From Paenibacillus tarimensis (GTDB taxonomy: Bacteria; Bacillota; Bacilli; Paenibacillales; Paenibacillaceae), in contig NZ_JAKGAO010000014.1 of the NCBI RefSeq assembly GCF_021532315.1, positions 124,001 through 188,000 of the forward strand: a stretch of DNA of 64,000 nt, given 5' to 3'. The position numbers and the translations under genes are program-made. The notes under the pieces were generated by a model, which saw only the letters and a list, made by a program, of their open reading frames with translations, did not search any database and was not told the origin of the DNA. Numbering within the stretch: the stretch's first letter is position 1; each line of letters opens with the position of its first letter. This document shows, in pieces, positions 32,417 through 41,171 of this stretch.

Positions 32417-32435
32417 GCTGTGCTGCTTATCGATT

Positions 32436-35348
32436 CTATCGCCGGATTGGCGGAATATCAGCAGGATTGGAGGGTGCGGCCGGCCTTTCGAGCAGGCCGC
32501 CGATTCCATATTGCGTAAAGTTACGGACGAACTGAAGCGCTTCGGCACGCGTCAATCCCTTGCTGCCCTGGAAGGACTGCACAGTAATCTTCGCCGTGCT
32601 GCTGCCATTAGCCAGACCGAAGGCCAGCATGTAGCGGATCGCATGATCGCCTTCGAACCGGACACCCTCGGCAGATGAGATGAGCTCGGCAACCTGCTGC
32701 CGCTGAATTGTGCGTTTCCGGGATGCTGTGCTGTTGTATCCCGCTGCCGGGTAGTTCAGTTCACGGGCTTTGCTGTAATAGGTATTGGCCCAGTGACCGC
32801 TGCCGGCCGGTACAAGCCCAGGCTCGAAAGCGCGCAGCAGCATAGCCAGAAATTCGGCTTCCGTAACCGGCTGGTTGGGACGGAAGCTGCCGTCCGCGTA
32901 GCCGGTTACCATGCGGCTGGATACTGCCCACTGAATAGTATCGCTGGCCCAGTGGCTCGCGGTATCCCTGAAGGCGGTCACACCGCTTGGGGGAGATGCG
33001 CTAAGGGTGTCATTGACCGCTGCTGCATTGCCTACGGAGAACGTAAGGGCTGCCGGGTGCGGCAGCTCCTGCGCTGCTCCGTTAGGAGAAGCTTTTCCCC
33101 GCACACTCTTGTCCAGATACAGCGTATACGTACGCTTGGGATCAAGTTCGCCGCTGCCTGGCGAAACGAACAGCCGGTTCCACAGCAGGCTGACCTTCAC
33201 ATTACGGATAATCTTCCCTTGGTCGTCCATGATAAAGACGTTGTCATCGGTTATAGATGAGGCATCTATATATTTGTACTGCTTGCTCCCGGCAGCTACT
33301 TGCAGGCTGATACTAAGCGGGATGCCGCTGTGTACGGCGGCTCTTCCCGGCAGATCGCGGATGCCGAGCTTGGACTTGAGGTCGGCCAGATCCCTGCTCA
33401 GCCTGTTCTTGTCAGCGCCTGCAGGCAGCGGGTATGCAGCAGCAAGGGCAGCTGCATAATCAATTGCCCGCCGCGATGCAGCGGCCTCTGACAGTGCACG
33501 CTCTGCTTGCCGGGCAGAATCCGGCTGATCTGTCCGTTCCGCGCTACCGCCAGGTTCCGGGGCTGCATCGCTGCCCGGTATAACCGAGCTGCCTCCCGTT
33601 GGCGGCGGAGTCGGATTGAACGGCATAGGCATGAACGGGAGCGGCGCAGGGTTACTAACAGGACCCGGACCTGGTGCCGCAGGTGCCGGAGCAGGTGCTG
33701 GGGCAGGTGCCGGAGCCGGAGCCGGAGCCGGAGCAGGCGCTTCACCGTCAGGCAGCTGGCTTCCGCTTTCAGCAGGAGAGCTGTCTGCCGGGCTCTGGCT
33801 GTTGTCTCCGGAAGAGCTGTCCGCTGGCTGCTGGGCGGTATCTGCTGCCGGAGAGCTTTCTTCCGAAATTGGGGCATCCGGATTACCGGCTTCCACTGTT
33901 CCCGATGGCTCTTCAGGTTGTTCTTGAGCAGCAGGAAGGGTCGTGGCCTGTATCGTAGCTCCCGCCGACTCGTTGCCGCTTGTGTCGGCTGTCGCTACCT
34001 TGAAGGTGTATGTGGTAGCGGGGGCCAAATCGACCGCTTGGTACACGGACGCTGTGACCGAACCCAGCCGGCTGCCGTTCAGGTACACGGCTGCAGCGGC
34101 CAGATCCGGATCAGCCGGACTGGTCCACTCCATTGTGACTGAGCTATCGGTTATACTCTTAATCCGTAGATTGCTTACCTCACCCGGAGGAACAATATCC
34201 TTGGTAAACGTCGAGAAACCGAGTCCATACTCGTCATCCCGGCCGGGCGCGCCAAGATCGATTGCGTATTTATGCAGTTCGCTGCGAAGCTGTTCGTTGG
34301 TATAAGACGGGTGCATCTGCTTCAGCACCGCAAGCATGCCCGCAACATGCGGGGCTGCCTGAGATGTGCCGTCACCAGAGGCATACATATTGTTCAGATA
34401 AGTCGAGAGAATATTGACGCCCGGCGCTGCAATTTCATTTTCTGCACCTGTCGATGAGAAGTCTCCCCGATTGCGGTTAACGTCAATGGCGGATACAGCA
34501 ATTACATTGTCGAACTTGGCCGGGTAGTTGATGGTGTTAATCCCTGCGCCGCTGTTGCCGGCCGAACCTACGAGCACTATGCCATGCTGATGCGCAAGAT
34601 CAATCATGCTCTGAAGGGAAGGAGAATAGGTATCGGTGCCGAGCGAGATGTTGAGGATATGCATGCCATTCTGAATCGACCACTCAATTCCCTCCATGAC
34701 ATCCAGCAGGGTGCCCTGACCGTTCGCGTCCATTACCTTAACCGCATACAGCTGCGCATCCGGTGCAATACCGACCATGCCGCCGTTGCCCCGTCTTGCT
34801 GCAATGATCCCGGCAACGTGGGTGCCATGGCCTTCGTCGTCTGTGTAGGATGATGTGTAATCGACAGTCGAGACGCCGCCTGCGATGATCAGATCCGGGT
34901 GAGGCGCGATACCACTGTCCAGTACAGCAACCTTCACACCGGCGCCAGTGTAGCCCTCTGCCCATTTATTTGACGATTTAACAGCTTGAAACCCCCACTG
35001 CGACTGCTCGGCCGGAATGACCTCCGAGGAGCTCAACTGCTGTAAATCACTGCTGGTCGTGCTAAAGGTAATATTCCGCTCAATCAGCGCAATATTGGGA
35101 TCATCGATCAGCTCGATAAGCTGATCGTTCGTGATAGATGCGGCAACGGCCGGTACCACATCGAACTCATGCCGGATATCCTGGCTTTCATTCCGGGCGG
35201 CCTCCTTGCCTTCTTCGTTCTTATAGATAATAATGACTTCCTGCTCCGCGTCTCCCGGAATATAGGGGGCTTCTGCCTGAACCCATGAGGTTTGGAACAG
35301 CAGGGACAAGGTGAGAAGAACGGCTGCAGTTATCTTCGCTGGTTTCAT
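32436..35348 (-). CDS. SLH-anchored subtilisin-like serine protease
   Basis: A 970-residue secreted protease. Signal peptide to ~25, inhibitor I9-type propeptide ~35-105, peptidase S8 domain ~115-385 with catalytic D144, H174 and S329 and oxyanion N265. A fibronectin type III domain (~393-475) follows, then a Pro/Ala/Ser-rich linker with a run of PA dipeptides. The C-terminus holds SLH repeats (HWASDTIQWAVSSRMVTGY, HWANTYYSKARELNY and a third, degenerate one) that bind pyruvylated wall polymer. It should act at the cell surface on proteins or peptides. AAGGAGT precedes the ATG. Confidence 0.93.
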   Translation of the reverse strand: MKPAKITAAVLLTLSLLFQTSWVQAEAPYIPGDAEQEVIIIYKNEEGKEAARNESQDIRHEFDVVPAVAASITNDQLIELIDDPNIALIERNITFSTTSSDLQQLSSSEVIPAEQSQWGFQAVKSSNKWAEGYTGAGVKVAVLDSGIAPHPDLIIAGGVSTVDYTSSYTDDEGHGTHVAGIIAARRGNGGMVGIAPDAQLYAVKVMDANGQGTLLDVMEGIEWSIQNGMHILNISLGTDTYSPSLQSMIDLAHQHGIVLVGSAGNSGAGINTINYPAKFDNVIAVSAIDVNRNRGDFSSTGAENEIAAPGVNILSTYLNNMYASGDGTSQAAPHVAGMLAVLKQMHPSYTNEQLRSELHKYAIDLGAPGRDDEYGLGFSTFTKDIVPPGEVSNLRIKSITDSSVTMEWTSPADPDLAAAAVYLNGSRLGSVTASVYQAVDLAPATTYTFKVATADTSGNESAGATIQATTLPAAQEQPEEPSGTVEAGNPDAPISEESSPAADTAQQPADSSSGDNSQSPADSSPAESGSQLPDGEAPAPAPAPAPAPAPAPAPAPAAPGPGPVSNPAPLPFMPMPFNPTPPPTGGSSVIPGSDAAPEPGGSAERTDQPDSARQAERALSEAAASRRAIDYAAALAAAYPLPAGADKNRLSRDLADLKSKLGIRDLPGRAAVHSGIPLSISLQVAAGSKQYKYIDASSITDDNVFIMDDQGKIIRNVKVSLLWNRLFVSPGSGELDPKRTYTLYLDKSVRGKASPNGAAQELPHPAALTFSVGNAAAVNDTLSASPPSGVTAFRDTASHWASDTIQWAVSSRMVTGYADGSFRPNQPVTEAEFLAMLLRAFEPGLVPAGSGHWANTYYSKARELNYPAAGYNSTASRKRTIQRQQVAELISSAEGVRFEGDHAIRYMLAFGLANGSSTAKITVQSFQGSKGLTRAEALQFVRNFTQYGIGGLLERPAAPSNPADIPPIRR

Positions 35349-35508
35349 CTTATCTTTCTACTCCTTCTTGTCTTACTTTAGCTGTCACGACACAACACAT
35401 GCCGCCCGCCAACACAGCTATGTAATTGAAATATCGGCTGGAGCTGGGGAGTTGTGAAGAACAGCACAGCATTTTAATTTGTTAAAATCCCCTCATCTTC
35501 CATCCGTC

Positions 35509-35522
35509 TTTAAGCGCTTCCA
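35509..35522. promoter_or_regulatory. Candidate cre (CcpA) site
   Basis: TTTAAGCGCTTCCA fits the cre consensus TGWAARCGYTWNCA at all but one position. It lies between the divergent protease and helicase genes. Confidence 0.45.
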
Positions 35523-35605
35523 CAATTGTCCTGCCCACGGGCTTGCAGGATGCTTTATAATGGAGGGACAGCTACCCTAAGGTACGGAGAGAGGTAACGA
35601 ATGCC

Positions 35606-37957
35606 ATGCAAGCGGAACAGGTTTTTTTTGAACGAAAACATAGAGAGCTCGGCGTCAGCCTCAACGAGGTTCAAAAGCAGGCGGTCCTAACAACGGAAGG
35701 ACCTCTGCTTCTGCTGGCTTCGCCTGGCTCGGGCAAGACGACAACGATGATCATGCGGATGGGCTATCTGGTGGAGGTAAAAGGGGTTGACCCGTCGCGC
35801 CTTAAGGCGGTGACGTTCAGCCGCGCGTCCGCGCATGATATGAAGGAGAGGTTCAAGCGGTTTTTTCCCGGCCTGCCGGCTGCGGATTTTTCAACGATTC
35901 ACAGCTTTGCCTTCGAGGTGGTGCGCCAGTACTTCTGGCGGGCCCGCCAGGAATATGTGCTGATTGAAGGCCATGCGGAGCAGGCGGAAGAGGACGGGGA
36001 GGAAGAGCAGCAGCCCGGGGTAACCGGCAAACCGGGGCAGTACGGCGGACAGCCCGGGCAGCTGCCGCTGAACAAGAAGCTGATCCTGCGCAGTCTCTAC
36101 GAGACGATAACAGGCAGCAGGCCGACAGACGACCAGATGGAGGAGTTAACGAGCTATATCAGCTTCATTAAGAATAAAATGATTCCGCCCGCGGAGTGGG
36201 CAGCTGTCCGATGCGGTGTGCCGCAAGCGAAGCGGGTGATGGAGGCTTACGAGAGCTACAAGCAAACAGGCGGGCAGGGCAAGCTGCTGCTGGATTATGA
36301 CGATATGCTGACGGTAGCGAACCGTCTGCTTGAGGAGGACGAGAGCCTGCTTCGCAGCTACCAGAAGCGGTATGACTACATCCTCACAGATGAAAGCCAG
36401 GATACCTCCCTCGTGCAGCATGCCCTGATTGAGAAGCTGGTCCGCCCTCACGGTAACCTGTGCGTGGTGGCTGACGATGATCAGAGCATCTATACCTGGC
36501 GGGCTGCCGAACCGCAGTATCTGCTTGATTTTAAGAAGGTGTACCCGAATGCGGAAATCCTCTTCATGGAGCAAAACTACCGTTCAACCGCCGAGATCGT
36601 GAAGGTGGCAAACCGCTTCATCAAGCGGAACAAGAACCGGTATAACAAGAACATGTTTACCCGCAACCCGCCAGGCCAGCCGATAAGCATCCGGACGCTG
36701 GATGACTTCCGCCAGCAGTCGAAGTATGTGGTGCAGGAGCTGCAGAAGCTGGAACAGCTGGGGGAAGCGGCGGTGCTGTACCGCAATAACTCCTCATCGA
36801 TCAGCCTGATGAATGAGCTGGACCGCGCTGGCGTGCCCTATTATATGAAGGATGCGGATAACCGGTTCTTCTCTCACTGGGTGGTTGAGGATGTGCTGAA
36901 CTTCATGCGGATGTCGTATACGGACCGGCGGGCGGACTTGCTTGAGAAAATCCATACGAAGCTGAGCGGCTATATCACGCGTCACCAGATAACGGTGCTC
37001 AAGGAAATCAACAATAATGAATCGGTGTTCGATAACCTGCTGCGCTTCGTCCATCTGCAGGACTATCAGCGCAAGCTGCTGCAGGACTGCAAGGCGAACT
37101 TCGAGCGGATGCGGGGGATGGCGCCGCTGGCAGCCATTCATCTGATCCGGAATCAGCTAGGCTATGACAAGGCTGTGGAGAAGCTCTGCGAGCGGCTCGG
37201 CTTTCAGCGGGATTACCTGGTCGGTATTCTGAATACGCTGGAGGATATCGCCGAGCCGCTGCCCACCATGGAGGCGTTCGCGCAGCGGCTTCAGCATCTG
37301 GAGGAATCGCTGAAGAAGGCGAGGTCCAGACGGGGGCAGAATGCCGTCACCCTCTCCACCTTCCACAGCTCCAAGGGATTGGAGTTCGAGCATGTGTACA
37401 TGGTGGACCTAATAGAAGGGGTCATTCCATCAGCCGATGACATCGAGCAGAAGGCCGAGGGCAACGGGGAGCCGATGGAGGAGGCGGTGCGTCTGTTTTA
37501 TGTCGGAATGACCCGAGCGAAGAAGTATCTGGAGCTGATTGCCTACAAGGAGCGCAACGACACCAAGGTTCAGGAATCCCGCTTTGTCACAGGTGTGCGG
37601 TACATTATGAACCCGCCGGAGGACAAGCAGGCGGGCGGAAGCGGCCAGGCCGCTGTGAGGGCTGGGGCAGGCAGAGGCCCCGCCGCCGGTTCAGGCACTG
37701 TATCGGCGGTGCCGCGATCCTCAGCGGTCAGCGGTTACCAGCCGCTGCCGGAGGTGCCGTACAACCCGAATGCCATCAAGCTTGCGGTCGAGCTGCAGAT
37801 TGGCCGCCAGGTCAAGCACCGCGTATTCGGGCATGGAGAAATTGCCGAGGTTACGGACGGCTCGATTGTGATCCGTTTCCCGGGCGGGCTTAAGAAGCTG
37901 CAGGTCCGCGCCTGTCTGGAGCTTGGGCTGCTGGAGCCGGCTTCTGACGCAGGATAA
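35606..37957 (+). CDS. UvrD/Rep-family ATP-dependent DNA helicase (YjcD-like)
   Basis: A 783-residue superfamily 1A helicase. Walker A is SPGSGKT (39-45), motif II is TDESQD, motif III DDDQSIYTWR, motif IV-like EQNYRST and motif VI YVGMTRAKK. It resembles B. subtilis YjcD rather than PcrA, with extra charged inserts around 125-150 (EQAEEDGEEEQQ). The last ~55 residues (VKHRVFGHGEIAEVTDGSIVIRF) form a small Tudor-like domain as in PcrA tails. Role in repair or replication-fork maintenance inferred. Monocistronic. Confidence 0.9.
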   Translation: MQAEQVFFERKHRELGVSLNEVQKQAVLTTEGPLLLLASPGSGKTTTMIMRMGYLVEVKGVDPSRLKAVTFSRASAHDMKERFKRFFPGLPAADFSTIHSFAFEVVRQYFWRARQEYVLIEGHAEQAEEDGEEEQQPGVTGKPGQYGGQPGQLPLNKKLILRSLYETITGSRPTDDQMEELTSYISFIKNKMIPPAEWAAVRCGVPQAKRVMEAYESYKQTGGQGKLLLDYDDMLTVANRLLEEDESLLRSYQKRYDYILTDESQDTSLVQHALIEKLVRPHGNLCVVADDDQSIYTWRAAEPQYLLDFKKVYPNAEILFMEQNYRSTAEIVKVANRFIKRNKNRYNKNMFTRNPPGQPISIRTLDDFRQQSKYVVQELQKLEQLGEAAVLYRNNSSSISLMNELDRAGVPYYMKDADNRFFSHWVVEDVLNFMRMSYTDRRADLLEKIHTKLSGYITRHQITVLKEINNNESVFDNLLRFVHLQDYQRKLLQDCKANFERMRGMAPLAAIHLIRNQLGYDKAVEKLCERLGFQRDYLVGILNTLEDIAEPLPTMEAFAQRLQHLEESLKKARSRRGQNAVTLSTFHSSKGLEFEHVYMVDLIEGVIPSADDIEQKAEGNGEPMEEAVRLFYVGMTRAKKYLELIAYKERNDTKVQESRFVTGVRYIMNPPEDKQAGGSGQAAVRAGAGRGPAAGSGTVSAVPRSSAVSGYQPLPEVPYNPNAIKLAVELQIGRQVKHRVFGHGEIAEVTDGSIVIRFPGGLKKLQVRACLELGLLEPASDAG

Positions 37958-38104
37958 GAAGAGCCAGACTAATCGGCGGTATTCCGGTTAAGATAACCAG
38001 ATTGGACGAAAGGTGCTAACATTAGTTATACATTGATGGACAAATATGCACTTATGAATAACTATGTTATAATGAAAGTTACTAACCTCAAGGGAGTGAC
38101 AGTC

Positions 38105-38836
38105 ATGAATGTGGATGTATGGTCGGACTTTGCATGTCCTTTCTGTTATATAGGCAAGAGGCGCTTTGAGTCGGGATTATCGCGGTTTGCACATAAGGAC
38201 GATGTGACGATTGTGTTCCGGAGCTTCCGTCTGGACCCGTCAACGCCGCGTGAGCCAGAGCAGGATATCCATACGGCTTTGGCAGCCAAATACGGTATGA
38301 GCCGGGAGCAGGCGATGGAGGCGAACCGCAACGTCGGCGAGCAGGCTGCTGCTGAGGGGCTGACGTTCCGCTTCGATACGATGCAGGTAACGAATACGCT
38401 GGACGCACACCGGCTTACGCACTTTGCAGAAGCCCATGGCAAGCGCGAGGCACTTACCGAGCTTCTGTTTAAGGCCTATTTCACCGATTCGGATAACCTC
38501 TGCGACCGGGAAACCCTGCTTCGCATCGCGGGTGAAGCCGGACTGGACCGTTCTGCAGCAGATGAAGTGCTCGCAGGCGACCAGTTTACGGATAACGTCC
38601 ATATCGATGAGGAGATCGCTTCTCAGTTGGGTGTGCGCGGTGTTCCGTTCTTCGTGGTGAACAATAAGTATGCTGTGTCGGGCGCGCAGCCGGCTGAGCT
38701 GTTCCTTGAAGTGCTGGAGAAGGCATGGGCCGAGGAGCACGGTGAATCGGATGCAGCTGGCCAAGCGCTGAATACTGAAACTGCGGATGAGGCGGGCATC
38801 TGTACGGATGATGGCTGCGAGGTGCCGAAGGGCTGA
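38105..38836 (+). CDS. DsbA-family oxidoreductase (FrnE-like)
   Basis: A 243-residue cytoplasmic thioredoxin-fold protein with the DsbA helical insert. The active site CPFC lies near residue 12 (DFACPFCYIGKRR) and the cis-Pro loop is RGVPFFVV. The tail GICTDDGCEVPKG holds two more cysteines, as in Bacillus FrnE proteins. It probably isomerises or reduces disulfides or acts on glutathione/bacillithiol adducts. ATG 38105 is preferred because AAGGGAGTGAC precedes it; the frame from 38033 adds 24 unlikely residues. Confidence 0.88.
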   Translation: MNVDVWSDFACPFCYIGKRRFESGLSRFAHKDDVTIVFRSFRLDPSTPREPEQDIHTALAAKYGMSREQAMEANRNVGEQAAAEGLTFRFDTMQVTNTLDAHRLTHFAEAHGKREALTELLFKAYFTDSDNLCDRETLLRIAGEAGLDRSAADEVLAGDQFTDNVHIDEEIASQLGVRGVPFFVVNNKYAVSGAQPAELFLEVLEKAWAEEHGESDAAGQALNTETADEAGICTDDGCEVPKG

Positions 38837-38889
38837 TTACAGGGCGGAACAGACCGGCCGCAGAACGATGTGCCGGAGCTGGAAGATAG

Positions 38890-38925
38890 GGGACCAAATG
38901 GGACAATTCCCGTTGGTCCCTTTTT
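38890..38925 (+). terminator. Terminator after the DsbA-like gene
   Basis: Stem GGGACCAA / TTGGTCCC enclosing a 15-base loop with an inner GGGA/TCCC pairing, followed by TTTTT. Confidence 0.85.
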
Positions 38926-39071
38926 CAGTTGTTTCGGCTTATGCAGATCTCTTTATCGTACGGGTTCCCGGCCACGCATGCGCGAGGATTGAGGCCTAAT
39001 AAGAAAAGCGTCCAGCAAGGCGCTTGGCCCTGCTGAACGCTTCTTAAGCTGTGCTGACGGCTGCAATCTCA

Positions 39072-39530
39072 TCAAGCCTCAGGCCGCTTGCCGGTGCCGA
39101 TCGCGATGCGGTTCCACGCGTTGATCGTAACGATCGCCATCATGACCTGGGCGGCGCCTTCGGCGCCAAAATGACGGATGACTTCCTTGCGGAGCGTATC
39201 CGGGATATGCCGGCCGGCAACCAGTGTCAGCGCCTCGGTCATCTCTAGCGCCGCTCGCTCGGCTGGCGTGAACAGCGGGGATTCCCGCCATACGGACAGA
39301 TGATAAATCCTCCGCTCCTGCTCGCCGCTCTCCCGTGCGTCGCGGGTATGCATATCGACGCAGAAGGCGCAGCCGTTCAGCTGAGATGCATAGATCTTGA
39401 TCAGCTCTAGAAGAGCGGGATCAATGCCTGTGCCGGCTACCGCCGCATCAAGCTCTATCATCTTCTTGTACACGCTGGGGAGCGTATGCTCCATACGAAA
39501 CCGCGACTCGATTTGAACCGAATTATCCAT
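39072..39530 (-). CDS. Carboxymuconolactone decarboxylase/AhpD-like protein
   Basis: A 152-residue AhpD-fold protein with the intact redox site GCAFCVDMHT (CxxCxxxH), unlike the cysteine-less CMD-like protein at 21502. It is probably a peroxidase or alkylhydroperoxidase partner. The length matches single-domain members. It is transcribed alone on the minus strand; a weak hairpin near 39005-39045 may end it. Confidence 0.88.
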   Translation of the reverse strand: MDNSVQIESRFRMEHTLPSVYKKMIELDAAVAGTGIDPALLELIKIYASQLNGCAFCVDMHTRDARESGEQERRIYHLSVWRESPLFTPAERAALEMTEALTLVAGRHIPDTLRKEVIRHFGAEGAAQVMMAIVTINAWNRIAIGTGKRPEA

Positions 39531-39707
39531 CCGATATCATCTCCTCTAAGCTTAACAGTGTTGAACACCTTTCACGTAGAAGGAAAGTCTCTAGTCGGTT
39601 ATCTGGGTGTACCTAGCGGATCTGCTGCTGAAAGATGTTCCGACCCTTATTTTACCATATCCCTCAGTCTGGTCTAGCTGTTGTTTTTCAGAGATACACA
39701 ATGCTGA

Positions 39708-40511
39708 TTAACGTGTCGGTTCCGGTGTAGTCTTCGTCTCGTCAACCGGCTTGCTGACGAACCAGGCGACAACCGCGATCAGAATCAGGACGAAGTAGAA
39801 GGTGCCCTTCCAGATCGGATTCTTCTCGAAGCCTTCCGGCAGAATGGACAGTGCCGGGTGAGCCAGAGTGTATACGGCGAGCTTCACGCCAACCCAGCCT
39901 ACGATCATGAAGGCTGCGACTTCAAGGCCCGGACGCTGCTGAAGCAGGCGGACGAACATTGAAGCGGCGAAACGCATGATAACAAGACCAATGAAGCCGC
40001 CGAGGAAAATAACGATGAAGTGGCCGGCGTCCATATCTCCGATCTTGCCAATCCCTGCGCTTGGAAGTGTTACCGCAAGCGCCACAGCTGCGAGGATGGA
40101 ATCCACCGCAAAGGCAATATCGGCAACCTCAACCTTGAACACGGTCATCCAGAAGCCGGAGCCTTTCTTCTTGCCAGGAGTTTCTCCGTCAATCGCCTGC
40201 TCAATAGGCGTCTCCTTGCCGCGGGCAAGGTACTTGCGCAGCAGGTGGTTAAGGGCGATGAACAGCAGGTAGAGCGCACCAATTGCCTGCACCTGCCACA
40301 CGTTCACCATGAACGAGATGATGAAGAGTGAGCCGAGACGGAACACGAATGCCCCGAACAGGCCATAGAACAGAGCCTTCTTCCGCTCTTCTTCCGGAAG
40401 GTGTTTAACCATGATGGCGAGAACGAGTGCGTTGTCGGCAGCCAGCAGTCCTTCAAGCACGATCAGTACGAGAAGCACCCAGCCGTATTCCAGTAAGATA
40501 GACAAATCCAT
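39708..40511 (-). CDS. TerC-family membrane protein, Mn-riboswitch controlled
   Basis: A 267-residue membrane protein with about eight helices and the conserved acidic residues of TerC (EGLLAADNALVLAI near the start, EVADIAFAVDSILAAVAL in the middle). TerC proteins of this class (YkoY/MeeF type) export Mn2+, also during secretion of metalloproteins. The leader holds a yybP-ykoY Mn2+ riboswitch with a terminator, so expression should rise with Mn2+. The start has GGGAGT about 10 bp upstream. The C-terminal ~20 residues are charged. Confidence 0.9.
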   Translation of the reverse strand: MDLSILLEYGWVLLVLIVLEGLLAADNALVLAIMVKHLPEEERKKALFYGLFGAFVFRLGSLFIISFMVNVWQVQAIGALYLLFIALNHLLRKYLARGKETPIEQAIDGETPGKKKGSGFWMTVFKVEVADIAFAVDSILAAVALAVTLPSAGIGKIGDMDAGHFIVIFLGGFIGLVIMRFAASMFVRLLQQRPGLEVAAFMIVGWVGVKLAVYTLAHPALSILPEGFEKNPIWKGTFYFVLILIAVVAWFVSKPVDETKTTPEPTR

Positions 40512-40655
40512 AAGTAGTCATTACTCCCTTCCTCTAATAACCTGTATAATATGTTACCCGGACTATGTACTTCATACTCCGGAGAGTGTGCCAGAGCGGT
40601 GAGCTTTCCTCACTGCCCCTGGTACCGCATCCCCCTTTCCGGCAAAATGACGAAG

Positions 40656-40692
40656 AAAAGGCCCTCACCGCCAGCTGCGGTAAGGGCCTTTA
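40656..40692 (-). terminator. Riboswitch expression-platform terminator
   Basis: On the minus strand the hairpin AAAGGCCCTTACCGC / GCGGTGAGGGCCTTTT ends in TTTTCTTC. It lies between the aptamer and terC and is the likely OFF state. Confidence 0.85.
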
Positions 40693-40699
40693 TCAATAA

Positions 40700-40838
40700 A
40701 GACCTTTACCCAGCATGAATAAACAGTGGGCAAAGGTCTCGCTAACAACGAATGGTTGCCAGCAACGCCGGAGGCGGGAACCTCGTAATGACGACGATTG
40801 CTGTAACAGCTACTCCCCTTTGGAGTTCTCTTCAGTTG
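40700..40838 (-). ncRNA. yybP-ykoY manganese riboswitch
   Basis: The minus strand carries both hallmark blocks of the yybP-ykoY aptamer: AAAGGGGAGTAGC (40821-40809) and GCGAGACCTTTGCC (40742-40729), with paired GGGTAAAGGTC (40711-40701) closing the base. Mn2+ binding should free terC from the terminator at 40692-40656. Ends are approximate. Confidence 0.92.
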
Positions 40839-40843
40839 GCTTT

Positions 40844-40873
40844 ACTATAACGTTAAGTTGTCCGTGTTGTCAA
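40844..40873 (-). promoter_or_regulatory. Promoter of the terC riboswitch transcript
   Basis: On the minus strand TTGACA (40873-40868) and TATAGT (40849-40844), 18-bp spacer, just upstream of the aptamer. Confidence 0.8.
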
Positions 40874-41097
40874 TGGATGTTAGTAAAATTTTTCTATTTA
40901 ACTGGTAACAAATTCATTGGAATGAATTTCAAAACGTGAACAACCGCTGCTCTGATATAATTTACGATGAGGGAAAAGGAATACACTTTCCTGGACAAGA
41001 GAAGCTGTAATCGCTATCATTCAATGATTAGTAAGCTGTTGTGCGAATTAGATACCATTCCGATCGTCGGGTTACAATAGCTGCACAATCCACCTGG

Positions 41098-41126
41098 TTG
41101 ACGACTAACCTGGCAGAATATACAGA
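41098..41126 (+). promoter_or_regulatory. Candidate promoter of the two-component operon
   Basis: TTGACG (41098-41103) and TACAGA (41121-41126), 17-bp spacer, 46 bp before the response regulator start. Bases 40874-41097 hold nothing else that I can identify. Confidence 0.5.
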
Positions 41127-41171
41127 TCCTAAAGGATACAGGCCATTAAGTAAAACGGATTAGGGGGAGCA

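Noticed and set aside
33660-33760. GC-rich tandem repeat in the protease gene
   Set aside because: It encodes the Pro-Ala linker between the Fn3 part and the SLH region, a normal feature of surface proteases.
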